Shown: positions 11,625-21,211 of the stretch, piece by piece
Layout: each line of letters opens with the position of its first letter
How positions within the stretch are numbered: the stretch's first letter is position 1
DNA from: Lasiodiplodia sp. COLG20
Taxonomy: Eukaryota; Ascomycota; Dothideomycetes; Botryosphaeriales; Botryosphaeriaceae
NCBI GenBank assembly: GCA_009801085.1
Contig: VNWV01000022.1
Coordinates: 186,001-250,000 of the forward strand
DNA: 64,000 nt
Reading direction: 5' to 3'
The notes under the pieces: model-generated
What the model saw: only the letters and a program-made list of their open reading frames with translations
Database searches by the model: none
What the model was told of the DNA's origin: nothing
Translations under genes and position numbers: made by a program

Positions 11625-12284
11625 GAGAGCCGATAGACATGTTCCAGTATGCAGGGGTTTATTTTCAATATAGTGTCTCTAGAGAATGATTGACTGATCA
11701 CGATTCTGGATTCCTGATGTGTTGCTGGGTCCAGCTCGGTAAAAAATAGTATGTGGTGCGAGGAAAAGGTTGTAAAAATCGTCCGATTTTAAAAGACAAT
11801 TCTTTTGGCAGTACACGTTCCTAGACGCTTCTGGCCCCAGAAAATGAAGCTCGTTGTCATTGATCATTAACAATCATGAGGCGAACGCACTTCGGTGGTT
11901 TCAAAAGGTCCGGCTAAATATAGTCACAGCACGGGGACTCTCGGCACGCTGCACAGCTTACACAGTAAGTCATTTTCAGTTTAACGAGCAGTTCGTCTAT
12001 ACTGCCAAGTTGTAATGCTGAAGGAGTATAACTTTCGGGATCTCTACGTTCCGTGTACCAGCTCGGAACTGTCACTCCGGTGGTCCGCTCAAATAAAAGC
12101 TCATGTGGCTGTTCCCGACTACATTAAGCTTACAAATTCAGGTTCACAGTCTGTCTGGCAACTCGGACATTTGATAGAACAAGGGAAAGACGATTATATA
12201 TAATGCAGAGAAATTCTGAATCACTGTTGTAGTCACACCTATATCTAAATTCCTGAACACTGTTGGAGTAAATCCCCTTGGTTC
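11625..12284. other. intergenic, no gene seen
   Basis: AT-rich gap between the monooxygenase and the second NmrA-like gene. It presumably holds the terminator of one and the promoter of the other. Confidence 0.45.
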
Positions 12285-13199
12285 ATGAAAGTTGCCATCT
12301 CTGGACCCGGCGGCATCGCTCGCTACCTCATCGATGAACTTCCAAAACAAGGTCACGAAATTTTTGTTATCACCCGCTCCTCCAAAGCCTTCCTCGATGA
12401 ACTTGGGGTCTCTCAGCGCGTTACAAACTACTCTGTGGAAGACCTTGAGATTCACCTCTATGACTGCGATGCAGTCATTTGTGCCATCAAAGACGGTACT
12501 CCCGGGTTTACACCTTGTCAACTGGCTCTGATCGACGCCTGCAAACTCTCTCCAAAATGCAAGCGTTTCATCCCGTCAGTTTGGGGTGGCAATGTCGAGG
12601 ACGTCCCAGACCAGCCAATCGCTACTGGTAACTCACTTGCGCCCATCCTGGACGCTCTCCGAAGCCAGGAAGACATCAAATGGACGTGTATTTGCCAAGG
12701 CTGGATGTCCGACTACCTTCTTCCCTCGAATCAGCGGTACTTCCACGACCTTGGCGAATACTGGGTCCAGGACTATGACAACAAGGTCTTCACCCTATAT
12801 GGAAGAGGCACCCAGATTGTCGATTTCACTTCCGGAAGGGACACGGCCAGAGCGGTTGCTGTCTTGCTCAACCATGACGCCAATGACTGGGAGCCCTTCA
12901 CATGTATCTCAGGCGCCCGAACAACTTGGTACGGGCTGTGGGAATTCGTCAAGAACCGAGATCCCGAGTGGACGCTCAAACCAAAATCTCTCGCACAAAG
13001 CATAAAGCAACTCATGGCAGAGGAGGGTGAGACGAGTCTGGTGGCGGCGATGTACGAAATCATGGGCCACAGCGAAGCATTGTTCTTTCCAGCGGGAAAG
13101 GTGGAAAGGCACAGGGAGAGGTACTTCAAGGGTCTGAAGTTTCGCGGTCTTGAGGAATTAGTGGAGGAGGCCGCGGAAAGCCCCGGAGTTGTAGTGTAG
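12285..13199 (+). CDS. NmrA-like family NAD(P)-binding protein
   Basis: Intronless gene of 304 residues. The N-terminus MKVAISGPGGIARYLIDEL carries the Rossmann glycine motif (residues 7-11), followed by a second strand HEIFVITRSSKAF. DAVICAIKDG near residue 65 and KRFIPSVWGGNVEDV near residue 96 match the NmrA/isoflavone reductase layout, where the family often has KRFIPSEFG. The segment GRGTQIVDFTSGRDTARAVAVLL near residue 170 is typical of fungal members. It is related to, but clearly diverged from, the protein at 7811 (different N-terminal motif and different motif around residue 100), so this is not a recent tandem duplicate. The substrate is unknown. Confidence 0.85.
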   Translation: MKVAISGPGGIARYLIDELPKQGHEIFVITRSSKAFLDELGVSQRVTNYSVEDLEIHLYDCDAVICAIKDGTPGFTPCQLALIDACKLSPKCKRFIPSVWGGNVEDVPDQPIATGNSLAPILDALRSQEDIKWTCICQGWMSDYLLPSNQRYFHDLGEYWVQDYDNKVFTLYGRGTQIVDFTSGRDTARAVAVLLNHDANDWEPFTCISGARTTWYGLWEFVKNRDPEWTLKPKSLAQSIKQLMAEEGETSLVAAMYEIMGHSEALFFPAGKVERHRERYFKGLKFRGLEELVEEAAESPGVVV

Positions 13200-13413
13200 C
13201 TTGTCAAGCATGCACCTCATCTCCTTGTTCGTCTCTCCATGCTTGCTGTAGGGCTGAAACATCAGGGGTCGGAGTGCTTGGTCCAGTTTCTGCTTGGATT
13301 TATTAGGGCAGTCGAAGTAGAAATACACACAATTAAGTAAACAAAGACGAGAAGACTGTCGTGCCCCACCCATATATTCAATTTGGCTAGAGATGGGTCT
13401 TTCTCTCGGAGAG

Positions 13414-15027
13414 TCAATTCGAAATGGGTTGATGTTCCAGGAACCATGCGTTTGTATTCCCGTGCCGGAGCTTCGTAACCATGTCGTGATTGATCGATGG
13501 GCCAGCTGGTTTGAGCATGGCATTGATTCGCTCTTGAGGAATGTGAGGAGTATGAGATATGATTTCTTCCACATCTAAAAATAGTTAGAATAAAAGTAGA
13601 CACTGTATAATGTCATTGGTATTGGAGGCGGTGACTAACCCTGAAGTTTCTCTGGCACAGCTCCTGACGTACTTTGTTCTGATTGAATCTCGGAAACCGG
13701 CACAAACGAGAGCAGCTCCTTTGCAACAGTAGCAGCAGCGATAGCCGCATAACTCTGCCATTTTCCGTTTTCGTGGGAGTCAGCATAACAACTGATACCC
13801 CGGACGACCAAGCTTGGAAAGATATTCATGATCCCTGCAGCGTCCATATCGAAGCACAAGCACTCGCCGACGTTTTCTTGCTGTAGCTGATTCACAATCT
13901 CATCTCTTATCCTCGCGTCCTTGATCTCTCTGTCTCCTGAAGCAATGAGGCCGCAGTGAATTCGCGGTATACTCGGGGAGTCTCGATCAAACCGATTGAC
14001 GATTTTTCTTGGATCACAGTGAAGACAATGTGCAGATCCGACCTGGCGCTGAGAGTTTGCTCCATTGAGCCAAAAGCAAAATTTAGAGTACCAGGGAAAG
14101 CTCGTTCGATGAGTATAGGAGGCAGGAAATAATCGATCATGCACGGCGCCTGGATATGCGGAAAATTCCTTGGTTCCGATATTCATCTTTGCCGCAGTTG
14201 AGCCAATACTGCGTTGGAGCCTGGAGTCATTCATTTCAGCGTCGAATGTAGTCAGAACTGAGAGTAGTTCGCGCGAAGGATTGTTCAACTGTCCAGTGCG
14301 GCGGAAATAGCTCCCACCCTTTCTGATCTCCACTTTCCCAAGGTCATATTGCACCACACCGCCAGTCGTTCCAGATGGTGCGCTCACGACAACATCCCCA
14401 AGACGGACTTGCTCGTCGGGTGCCTTTTCGGGGTAGGGCACACCGCCCCCAATGCCCACTATGAGGCAAAATCGAATTGAAGGAATCGTCCGCCACATTG
14501 AAAGGGCCGTGGTCGCGGCGCTGACCTTGCCGGTCATATTCATGGGATGTGACACTAAAACGATGCTGTGCTCCCCAATCTGGCCCCAGACATAGTTGTT
14601 TGTGTCTGACTTCGGTTTCTGAAAGTTTGAGGGCTGGCCGTGTCTCTGATCCAACACCGCCATGACTGCCTTCAGCTCCTTGGACAAGGTAGTGATGATG
14701 CCCACAGTATACTTATCGCTGGTTAGTATCTTCCAGTCGGCATTGTCCGCAATCTTTCCCCGCAGTGCATGGTCCTGGCCGGGAATTCGTCGATTGCCTC
14801 CATTCGAGGATGCGCCGACAAAGGAGTCATTCCGGTTCCGGTCTGGCCCTAGTGATGCCGTAAGATGGGTGGAGTACAAGTGGATTGGCTCAAGACGTCG
14901 ACGAAAGAGAAGATTGGTTAGAAAGACGCAGAGTATGGTGAGAAACGTTGAAAGGATCCAATTGCTCTTAATATGGAAAGTTAGCGTCGTTGAGATTGTA
15001 AAGCACCTTGCAGAATGAGCCTACCAT
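13414..15027 (-). CDS. PNP-like domain protein, truncated NLR-type architecture
   Basis: The central part is a nucleoside-phosphorylase-superfamily domain of the kind found at the N-terminus of fungal NLR (NACHT) proteins: YTVGIITTLSKELKAVMAVL, then FCLIVGIGGGVP, RLGDVVVSAPSGTTGGVVQYD, and near the end CFDMDAAGIMNIFPSLVVRGI. Exons 13640-14966 and 13414-13574 are joined by a 65-base GT-AG intron. The second exon encodes the linker RINAMLKPAGPSINHD...GNTNAWFLEHQ, which in NLRs leads directly into the NACHT P-loop. Here a stop follows at 13414-13416, and the next gene ends 215 bases away. No ATG opens the main exon; upstream an ATG at 15027 can be joined across a 40- or 58-base intron. Codons around 14890-14960 encode a membrane-anchor-like helix (NWILSTFLTILCVFLTNLLF). 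About 496 residues in this model. Confidence 0.65.
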
Positions 15028-16210
15028 GACTCAAGGTGGGCCGAAGTTTATTTGAACTAAGACAAGTAATGAAACGCTGCGGATTCAGGCAGCCCTTTGT
15101 GAAGAGATTGCTCCTTTTACAGTTCGATCAAGGAAAATGTAAATTCAGTAGCAGTTAGCATATGGAGAGTGGGTGAAGCTCTAGGCATAGTCTTGTTTAA
15201 ATTGCCGCTGCCACGTAACATCTCGCTTATAGCGCGCTTAGGTTTCCGACAAACTGACAGGGTTGTGAGACAACTGCTATTGGATTCGTGGAGATTCCTC
15301 GGTTGTCAAAAAAAGGTATTTCAAGCGAGCTTCCCATTGGCCCCGTCCGACAGGTCAAGAGAAGGTAGCTGCTAAGATAAATATTTCACTTCTCTTATCC
15401 ATAGGCATCCTCCGCAGTAGCTGCCCGGTGTACCAACACCCTGCAGTCTTATTCAATCCAAGATGGGCCCACCAGCGGCCCCGGCATCTCATGCACCATT
15501 TCGCAGCTCGTGCGGTCTGTGCGGCCCGGCGCTTATTTTGACCCACCAGGCATATCGTAAAGGCCCCCACCCTCTACGTTTACCGTGCCGTTTGGATGCA
15601 TTATTATCGTACCCTGGTAGAGCCTGGAGGGGAAGACAGAGGTCCATAATGGTGCTCAAACTTGTAGCAGTCAAGAGAGTCTGCTGTCCGAGGTATGCGT
15701 GGAGATCTAGTTGGAGTATTGATGCCGTTTTGGACCCATTTTTGCAAGCGACTTGTTCGTGCAGTCTACCAATTATATTTTTCAGGCGAACAGATCAAGA
15801 CAAAGATCTCACAATCAGAACTTCAGACGAGCTTATCCTCCAACTACAGATCCATTCGACACTCACTTGATCCCTAGAGCCTGGATTTGACGGAGCTTCG
15901 TAATTTCTGAACTGGGTGCTTGCCCTAACCGACACTTGATCTCCTCCAACCGTTGGCCCGTGCCAAGATTAGTGGCGTTAGCCTTACTTTGTGCTTGCCT
16001 CTCACATCATGTACATTTATCCATGCTCAGCGGTGTCGAACGGTAGTGATGGTGCTTCGGCTATCAGAATTCGAACTCTTTGATCACTCAAAGAGCATTT
16101 CAGCTACGAGGCTGCGAAAATCTCAGATATGCATGTAGCTCTCAGGGACCCGAGAATGCAGTAGACTGTCTCGAAGGGCCCAAAACCTCTCGATCAAGGC
16201 CATTCTTAAA
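15028..16210. other. intergenic, no gene seen
   Basis: 1.2 kb between the divergent 5' end of the PNP-like gene and the 3' end of the rhamnosidase gene. Short frames only, no family resemblance. Confidence 0.45.
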
Positions 16211-18916
16211 TTAAGCCCAGAGATCCTTCGGTGGCCACTCGCCTGGAGCTTTGTACGCCGTCACCATCTGATGCACACCGGAGCCAACCCACATGCCCTC
16301 CTCCTCTGCCTCACCAGGCATCACGACCAAGGCCTCCGTATTCGGCGGCACCTGCATCCCCAGCCTAAACTTCGTTCCCTCCTCTTCCAACAACCATTTC
16401 ACAACCACCAGCCCATACGGGCTTTCAAACTTCGCCTCCGCCCACGTTATCGTCCCGCCGGGAAGCGGCCTGACCCTAAACCTCTTCCACGCCGGCTCCA
16501 CGGGCGTGAGCCCGGCAACAACGCCATGCAACCAATCCACCACTGAGCCCAGGGCATAGTGATTGAAGCTCGTCATCTCACCCGGATTGACAGTGCCATC
16601 GGGCAACATGCTATCCCACCGCTCCCATATCGTCGTGGCGCCCATCGAAACTGGATACAGCCAACTCGGACACCCCTCTTCCAGCAGCATACGATACGCC
16701 TCCTGCACATGCCCCGTCCGGCTCAGCGCATGCAGCACGAGCGGCGTCCCCGCAAAGCCCGTGCTGACACGGTACTTCGCTTGCTTGACCAGCCGCACAA
16801 GCCGCTCCCCCGCCTTCTTCCTCTGCACCTCGCTCCGCTCCGACCCATCATACAGATCAAACGCAATCGCCAGCGCCAAACTCGTCTGCGAATCGCCCAC
16901 CACCAACCCCGACGGCGCGACGTACTTCTCCCTAAAAACGCCCCTCAACCGCTCCCACTCCCCCCTATACCTCCTCTCCTCCCCCTCCTTCCCCAACACC
17001 CCCGCCACCCTCGCCATCACCCCAGTCACATACACCAAATACGCATCCGCCACCAACCCCCCATCCGTCCTCCCCGCCCCCGGGTCCTCCGGCGGCGCAT
17101 TCGGATCCAGCCAATCCCCCAACTGCCACAACCCCTCCTCCCACAACCCATCCGCCCCCCTCCTCACCGCCCCCTCCACATGCGCCACCATACTCCCCCA
17201 CTGCCTCTCCAACACCCCAGCATCCCCACTCCAGCGCCACACCTCCCACGGCAGCAACACCGCAACATCATCCCACACCGCCTGCGGCACGACCTTCCAC
17301 GCCGTCCTATCCTTCAGCACGTCCGGCACCACCATCGGCACGATACCCCCCGCATCGCCCTGGTCGAGCGCCACGTCGCGCAGCCACTCGCCCATCCACC
17401 CCGCGGCGCGGAAGAGGAACGCAGCGCTCGGCGCGAAGACCTGGATGTCGCCGGTCCAGCCCAGCCGCTCGTCGCGCTGCGGGCAGTCGGTTGGGATGGC
17501 GAGGCTGTTCCCGCGGAAAGACCACACGGCGTTGGCGTGCAGTTGGTTGACGCGGGGGTCGGAGCAGCGGAAGTGGCCGGTGCGGGGGAGGGCGGTGTGG
17601 AGGACGTGGGCGGTTATGTTGCTGGCGGCGTCGGTGGTGGCGTCCCAGCCGGTCAGCTCGACGTAGCGGAAGCCGTGGAAGGTGAAACGGGGGGAGTAGT
17701 TGGTTAGCGGGCGCGAGGAGAAGGTGATGGTGTCAGTGGCGGCGGCGGCGCGGAGGGGGCGGGTGTAGAGGGTGTTTTTTTGGAGGACTTCGGCGTGACG
17801 GATGGTGAGGACGTGGCCTGCGGGTTTGGCGAGGGATTGGATGTGGATTTTGCCGACGAGGTTTTGGCCGAAGTCGAGGAGGGTGGTGCCCGTCGCGCTG
17901 GTGGTGATGGAGCGGGGGGTGATGACCTGGGTGACGCGGACGGGGGGCGCGTCGGGGAGGAAGAGGGTGGTCGAGGGGAAGGGGAGGGGTTGGGCGAGGT
18001 TCCAGGGCGTGCTGAGGTGGAAGCCCGGGCTGCTCCAGCCCGGCTCGTCTTCGCGGGCGTCGTAGACTTCGCCGTCGTAGATCTCGCTCGTGATGAGGGA
18101 GGACTCGCGTGCGCGCCAGGAGCCGTCGGAAATGACTGTTTGGATGACCTGGCCGTCTTCTTGGATCTCGAGCTGCGCGAGTAGGCCTAGCGTGTCGCCG
18201 TAGCAGTTGCGGAAGCCCTCGCCCCAGACGAGTCGGCCGGCGTACCATCCTTCGGCGACTTCGGCAGCGAGGACGTTCTCCCCTTCTTGCAGCAGCGAGG
18301 AGACGTCGTAGACTTGGTAGGGCAGGCGGTGGTTGTAGCTCGTCCATCCCGGCGTCATCTGCAGATCGCCTACCCGACGACCGTTGATGTGCGCCTCGTA
18401 GACGCCGAGGCTGGTGATGTAGAGTCTGGCCCGGCGCTGACCGGCGGGTACAGAGTCGAGAGTGAACAGCTTCCGGAACAACATTGGACGGCGTGGCTTG
18501 TCCTTGGGTTGCGGGATCAGCGTTGTGATGAAGTTGGCCGTCCAGTCGGAACGATCCAGCAGCCCCGTTTCCGCCACGTGCCAGTCAGTCCAAGGTGTGG
18601 CGGCAGGCTCTGACGGATTCCCATCAACGTTGCTGTGCCCAAAGACTCTTACTCGGACCGCTGCTCTCTCGCGCGACGCTAATGGTCGGCTTGGCCATGG
18701 GTTAAGCACCGAGCTTTCGGATTCCACGCGGTACGACTCCGTCGCCTGGGATTCCGAGCCTCGGAATATCTCCACTACGTACGCAGTCTGGTGCCAGCCT
18801 TTTGCGGGAGCCGACTGGTCCTGGCCGAAGCGCCAAGATAACCGTGGTGCGCGCGATTCGATACCGAAGCCATCTGGATGGTGCTCGAAGCTAAGGTCGA
18901 GCAGTTGGACTGCCAT
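16211..18916 (-). CDS. GH78 alpha-L-rhamnosidase
   Basis: Single-exon gene of 901 residues, the usual length for glycoside hydrolase family 78, which removes terminal alpha-L-rhamnose from flavonoid glycosides and pectic or rhamnogalacturonan material. Domain order is an N-terminal beta-sandwich, a rhamnosidase-N carbohydrate-binding-like domain (SLGVYEAHINGRRVGD near residue 175, TPGWTSYNHRLPYQVYDV), a concanavalin-like domain, and the (alpha/alpha)6 catalytic barrel. The catalytic block PTDCPQRDERLGWTGD lies near residue 475 (general acid in the RDER motif) and GATTIWERWDSM near 763 (candidate base Glu). It has no signal peptide, so it is probably intracellular and acts on imported glycosides. 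Coding DNA is strongly C-ending in 16900-17300, which opens long antisense frames that I ignored. Confidence 0.93.
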   Translation of the reverse strand: MAVQLLDLSFEHHPDGFGIESRAPRLSWRFGQDQSAPAKGWHQTAYVVEIFRGSESQATESYRVESESSVLNPWPSRPLASRERAAVRVRVFGHSNVDGNPSEPAATPWTDWHVAETGLLDRSDWTANFITTLIPQPKDKPRRPMLFRKLFTLDSVPAGQRRARLYITSLGVYEAHINGRRVGDLQMTPGWTSYNHRLPYQVYDVSSLLQEGENVLAAEVAEGWYAGRLVWGEGFRNCYGDTLGLLAQLEIQEDGQVIQTVISDGSWRARESSLITSEIYDGEVYDAREDEPGWSSPGFHLSTPWNLAQPLPFPSTTLFLPDAPPVRVTQVITPRSITTSATGTTLLDFGQNLVGKIHIQSLAKPAGHVLTIRHAEVLQKNTLYTRPLRAAAATDTITFSSRPLTNYSPRFTFHGFRYVELTGWDATTDAASNITAHVLHTALPRTGHFRCSDPRVNQLHANAVWSFRGNSLAIPTDCPQRDERLGWTGDIQVFAPSAAFLFRAAGWMGEWLRDVALDQGDAGGIVPMVVPDVLKDRTAWKVVPQAVWDDVAVLLPWEVWRWSGDAGVLERQWGSMVAHVEGAVRRGADGLWEEGLWQLGDWLDPNAPPEDPGAGRTDGGLVADAYLVYVTGVMARVAGVLGKEGEERRYRGEWERLRGVFREKYVAPSGLVVGDSQTSLALAIAFDLYDGSERSEVQRKKAGERLVRLVKQAKYRVSTGFAGTPLVLHALSRTGHVQEAYRMLLEEGCPSWLYPVSMGATTIWERWDSMLPDGTVNPGEMTSFNHYALGSVVDWLHGVVAGLTPVEPAWKRFRVRPLPGGTITWAEAKFESPYGLVVVKWLLEEEGTKFRLGMQVPPNTEALVVMPGEAEEEGMWVGSGVHQMVTAYKAPGEWPPKDLWA

Positions 18917-19261
18917 GATGCTAAAGTGTGAAAGCTGGCTTGATGTTGTTGGTGGATAGGCAGCAATGTGGCGTTGGACGTGGGTTTAAGCTTGTTGTGT
19001 GATGACGGAGCTGCATCGGTTTTGGTGGGGCTCCTCGGTGCTCGGGAGACCTTCCAGCGAGCTGCGCAACCCCGTCAGAGGATTGGCTTCAAAAAACTCG
19101 CCCCCATCGTGTCACTATGGATACAGACGGCGTAATCTTGAAGTGTAGGCACTAACACTAGTTTCCCCACCATACCTCCATCCCTATCGGCGCCTCTTAC
19201 TATCTACTCCGCATCACTTCTCACGAATGCTGCATAACGGCATTTCTTGGTAATTTCAACT
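18917..19261. promoter_or_regulatory. promoter region of the rhamnosidase gene
   Basis: 345 bases upstream of the minus-strand rhamnosidase and downstream of the next minus-strand gene. No coding signal. I could not assign specific sites. Confidence 0.35.
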
Positions 19262-21036
19262 CTATCGCACTTCAAACTTGATCTCAACGGTTGCTCCCAC
19301 AATACCATTCGCATGGGGCTGTTCTACCCAGCTTCGTTTCTATGACATAGTCAGCAAGCCGAAGACGATTCAAAAAGGCTTTCAAGAACTCACCCCATCG
19401 ATATGAGACCAAATTACAACACAGCATCCAGGTTCCATCAGCTTCAAAAACCTTTCACCATATTTCTGCGCCATGTCGACTTTGTATTCCGAGCAGTTTT
19501 CACCCCTTTCGTCGTCGGGATCAAAAATCGCATACGAAAACGATCCGACAACCTCCCACCCTCTCTCCATGAGCGCCGTCTTCGCATCATCTTTATCCAT
19601 CCAACGACCGCCCACCACATCTTCAAGCGCCTCGCTTTTCTCCTCCAGCCCCGGTACCGAGGGCCGAAGAAGGCTAACTGCCTCCAATCTTTCGGACTCC
19701 CCAGTGTCATCCCACGCGTCGTTAGTCTGGACCGTGACGGTGGCGCCCACCGGGACCATCCTCGGCATCTCCGCCTCCGAACTTGGACGTGGAATGGTTT
19801 GGGTGCAGAGATACATCGCGAAGACGCCAATTTCCTCCTCGGCATCGCGGCTAGCCGGAATGCCCATGTCGCTGCATGCCAGGTGCTCTTTTTCTGACGT
19901 CTGCGCTCTACAAGCCGTGGTGTGTAGGCGAGCGAGACGATTTGGTACGCGATTTCTGCAGGGACTGTGTGGCCGCTGCTGAGAGGCACGTACTGTAGGA
20001 GGTGACGTATGCGGTAGACGTCCGTGGGCGAGGGCGTGGGCCAGTAGGTTCCGGGCGGCGACGCGAGATGACTGGTCCACCAATCTACCTCGCTTTGGGG
20101 GACAGAAGCATTGAGATTTGAGAGCAAATCTTTCTCGAACTCGAATGTCGCACAAATCTGCTTCGGAGTTTTACCCGTGATTCTTTGAGCAACTATAGCG
20201 TGGCCGGCGCGGAGGGAAAGTGAAATGCCGCGGTAGTATATGGCCTTGAGACGAGGGTCGGCTAGCAGCGGATCTGGCAAGTATTGATTTACTCCGAAGA
20301 TATTTAGGGCCGTGTCCCAGTTTACGCTAGAGAAATTGTCGGTCCACTCCATGACAGGGTTGGACCAATTCATCGTGTCAAAGCCGTTGTTTTGTCCATG
20401 ATCGCACCACTCGATAATTCTTCTCATCAATTCTCTGTAATCTGCTATGCATATCAACAGAGCTCGTGGTCGAGGTTAGAACGCAAGTACCTTTGGGATG
20501 GTTGTTTCTGACTTGTAGGTCTCATGGCCCAGATACCCTAAAAGCTCGTCCATGATACACGCTGTCTCGGCCACCCGCTGGACGAGTACGATTTTGCGGG
20601 GCAACTGCCATCCTGCAATTTCATTCGTGTCATAAGAATTAAGGAGTATCCCAATGGAAGCCTCCACTCCTTCAGATCCCTCCCTCGCGGTTGTAACATC
20701 GGCATTCTGCATTTCCCCTTCTCTTCCTTCTTCCTCCCGTTGTGTGTTCTGGCCATTCTGTGTGGACTGCGGTTGGCTGAACGCCACTTCGCTCGCGGAA
20801 GACGAGCGGCTGCTCAGTTCACGGTCTGGTTTCTGCACTGGAGGTGAGTCAGCGGGGACCGTGCGTTCTGGTTGTGAAGGTGTCCCGGACTCAACGTCAT
20901 CGCTGTCACAGTCTTCCTGAATGGGTAAATGAGATGCTCCTCCGTCGTTGATCTGAGCTGCTTTCACTGATTGCAGTGTTGTTGGTTGAGATGTCGTGGT
21001 GGCGGACTTGATGCTACGCCGCACCCCGCCCTGCAC
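19262..21036 (-). CDS. uncharacterised fungal protein, start not found
   Basis: A spliced gene of unknown function. The last intron is clear: exon end 19394, intron 19340-19393, final exon 19262-19339, giving the tail WSHIDG|KRSWVEQPHANGIVGATVEIKFEVR. Upstream coding blocks are about 20476-21036 (low-complexity, Ser/Glu-rich, then GWQLPRKIVLVQRVAETACIMDELLGYLG), about 19900-20440 (DYRELMRRIIEWCDHGQNNG, and TPSPTDVYRIRHLL) and about 19395-19840 (EIGVFAMYLCTQTIP, a WMDKDDAKTALMERGWEVVGSFSYAIFD block). The layout is that of a family I recall as uncharacterised in fungi, in which a DVY..LH..PxEIxxxIxxLAxY motif is followed by a beta-rich domain. The two internal introns could not be placed exactly. 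No ATG opens the first block (the first in-frame one is at 20712), and an in-frame stop lies upstream. Confidence 0.5.
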
Positions 21037-21161
21037 AGGCTGACTTGCAGCTCTATCACGTGATGCACTTTGTTCCTCTCCGCCGAGAACAAAAAAGATA
21101 TTTTATCGGATTATCTTATGAACCTTCTGCAATATGGCTACCTATAGTGGGACAGAAAACC

Positions 21162-21190
<29 letters not shown>
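21162..21190. repeat. 29-base A homopolymer
   Basis: An uninterrupted run of A between two head-to-head genes that both lack a visible start. See the finding on this junction. Confidence 0.9.
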
Positions 21191-21193
<3 letters not shown>

Positions 21194-21211
21194 ATGATTG
21201 ACACGAGAAAG

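Noticed and set aside
16559..17707. Open frames of 367 and 382 codons on the plus strand
   Set aside because: They lie opposite the GH78 rhamnosidase, whose motifs are unambiguous. They are low-complexity Arg/Pro/His or Ser/Thr-rich products of the C-rich codon use.
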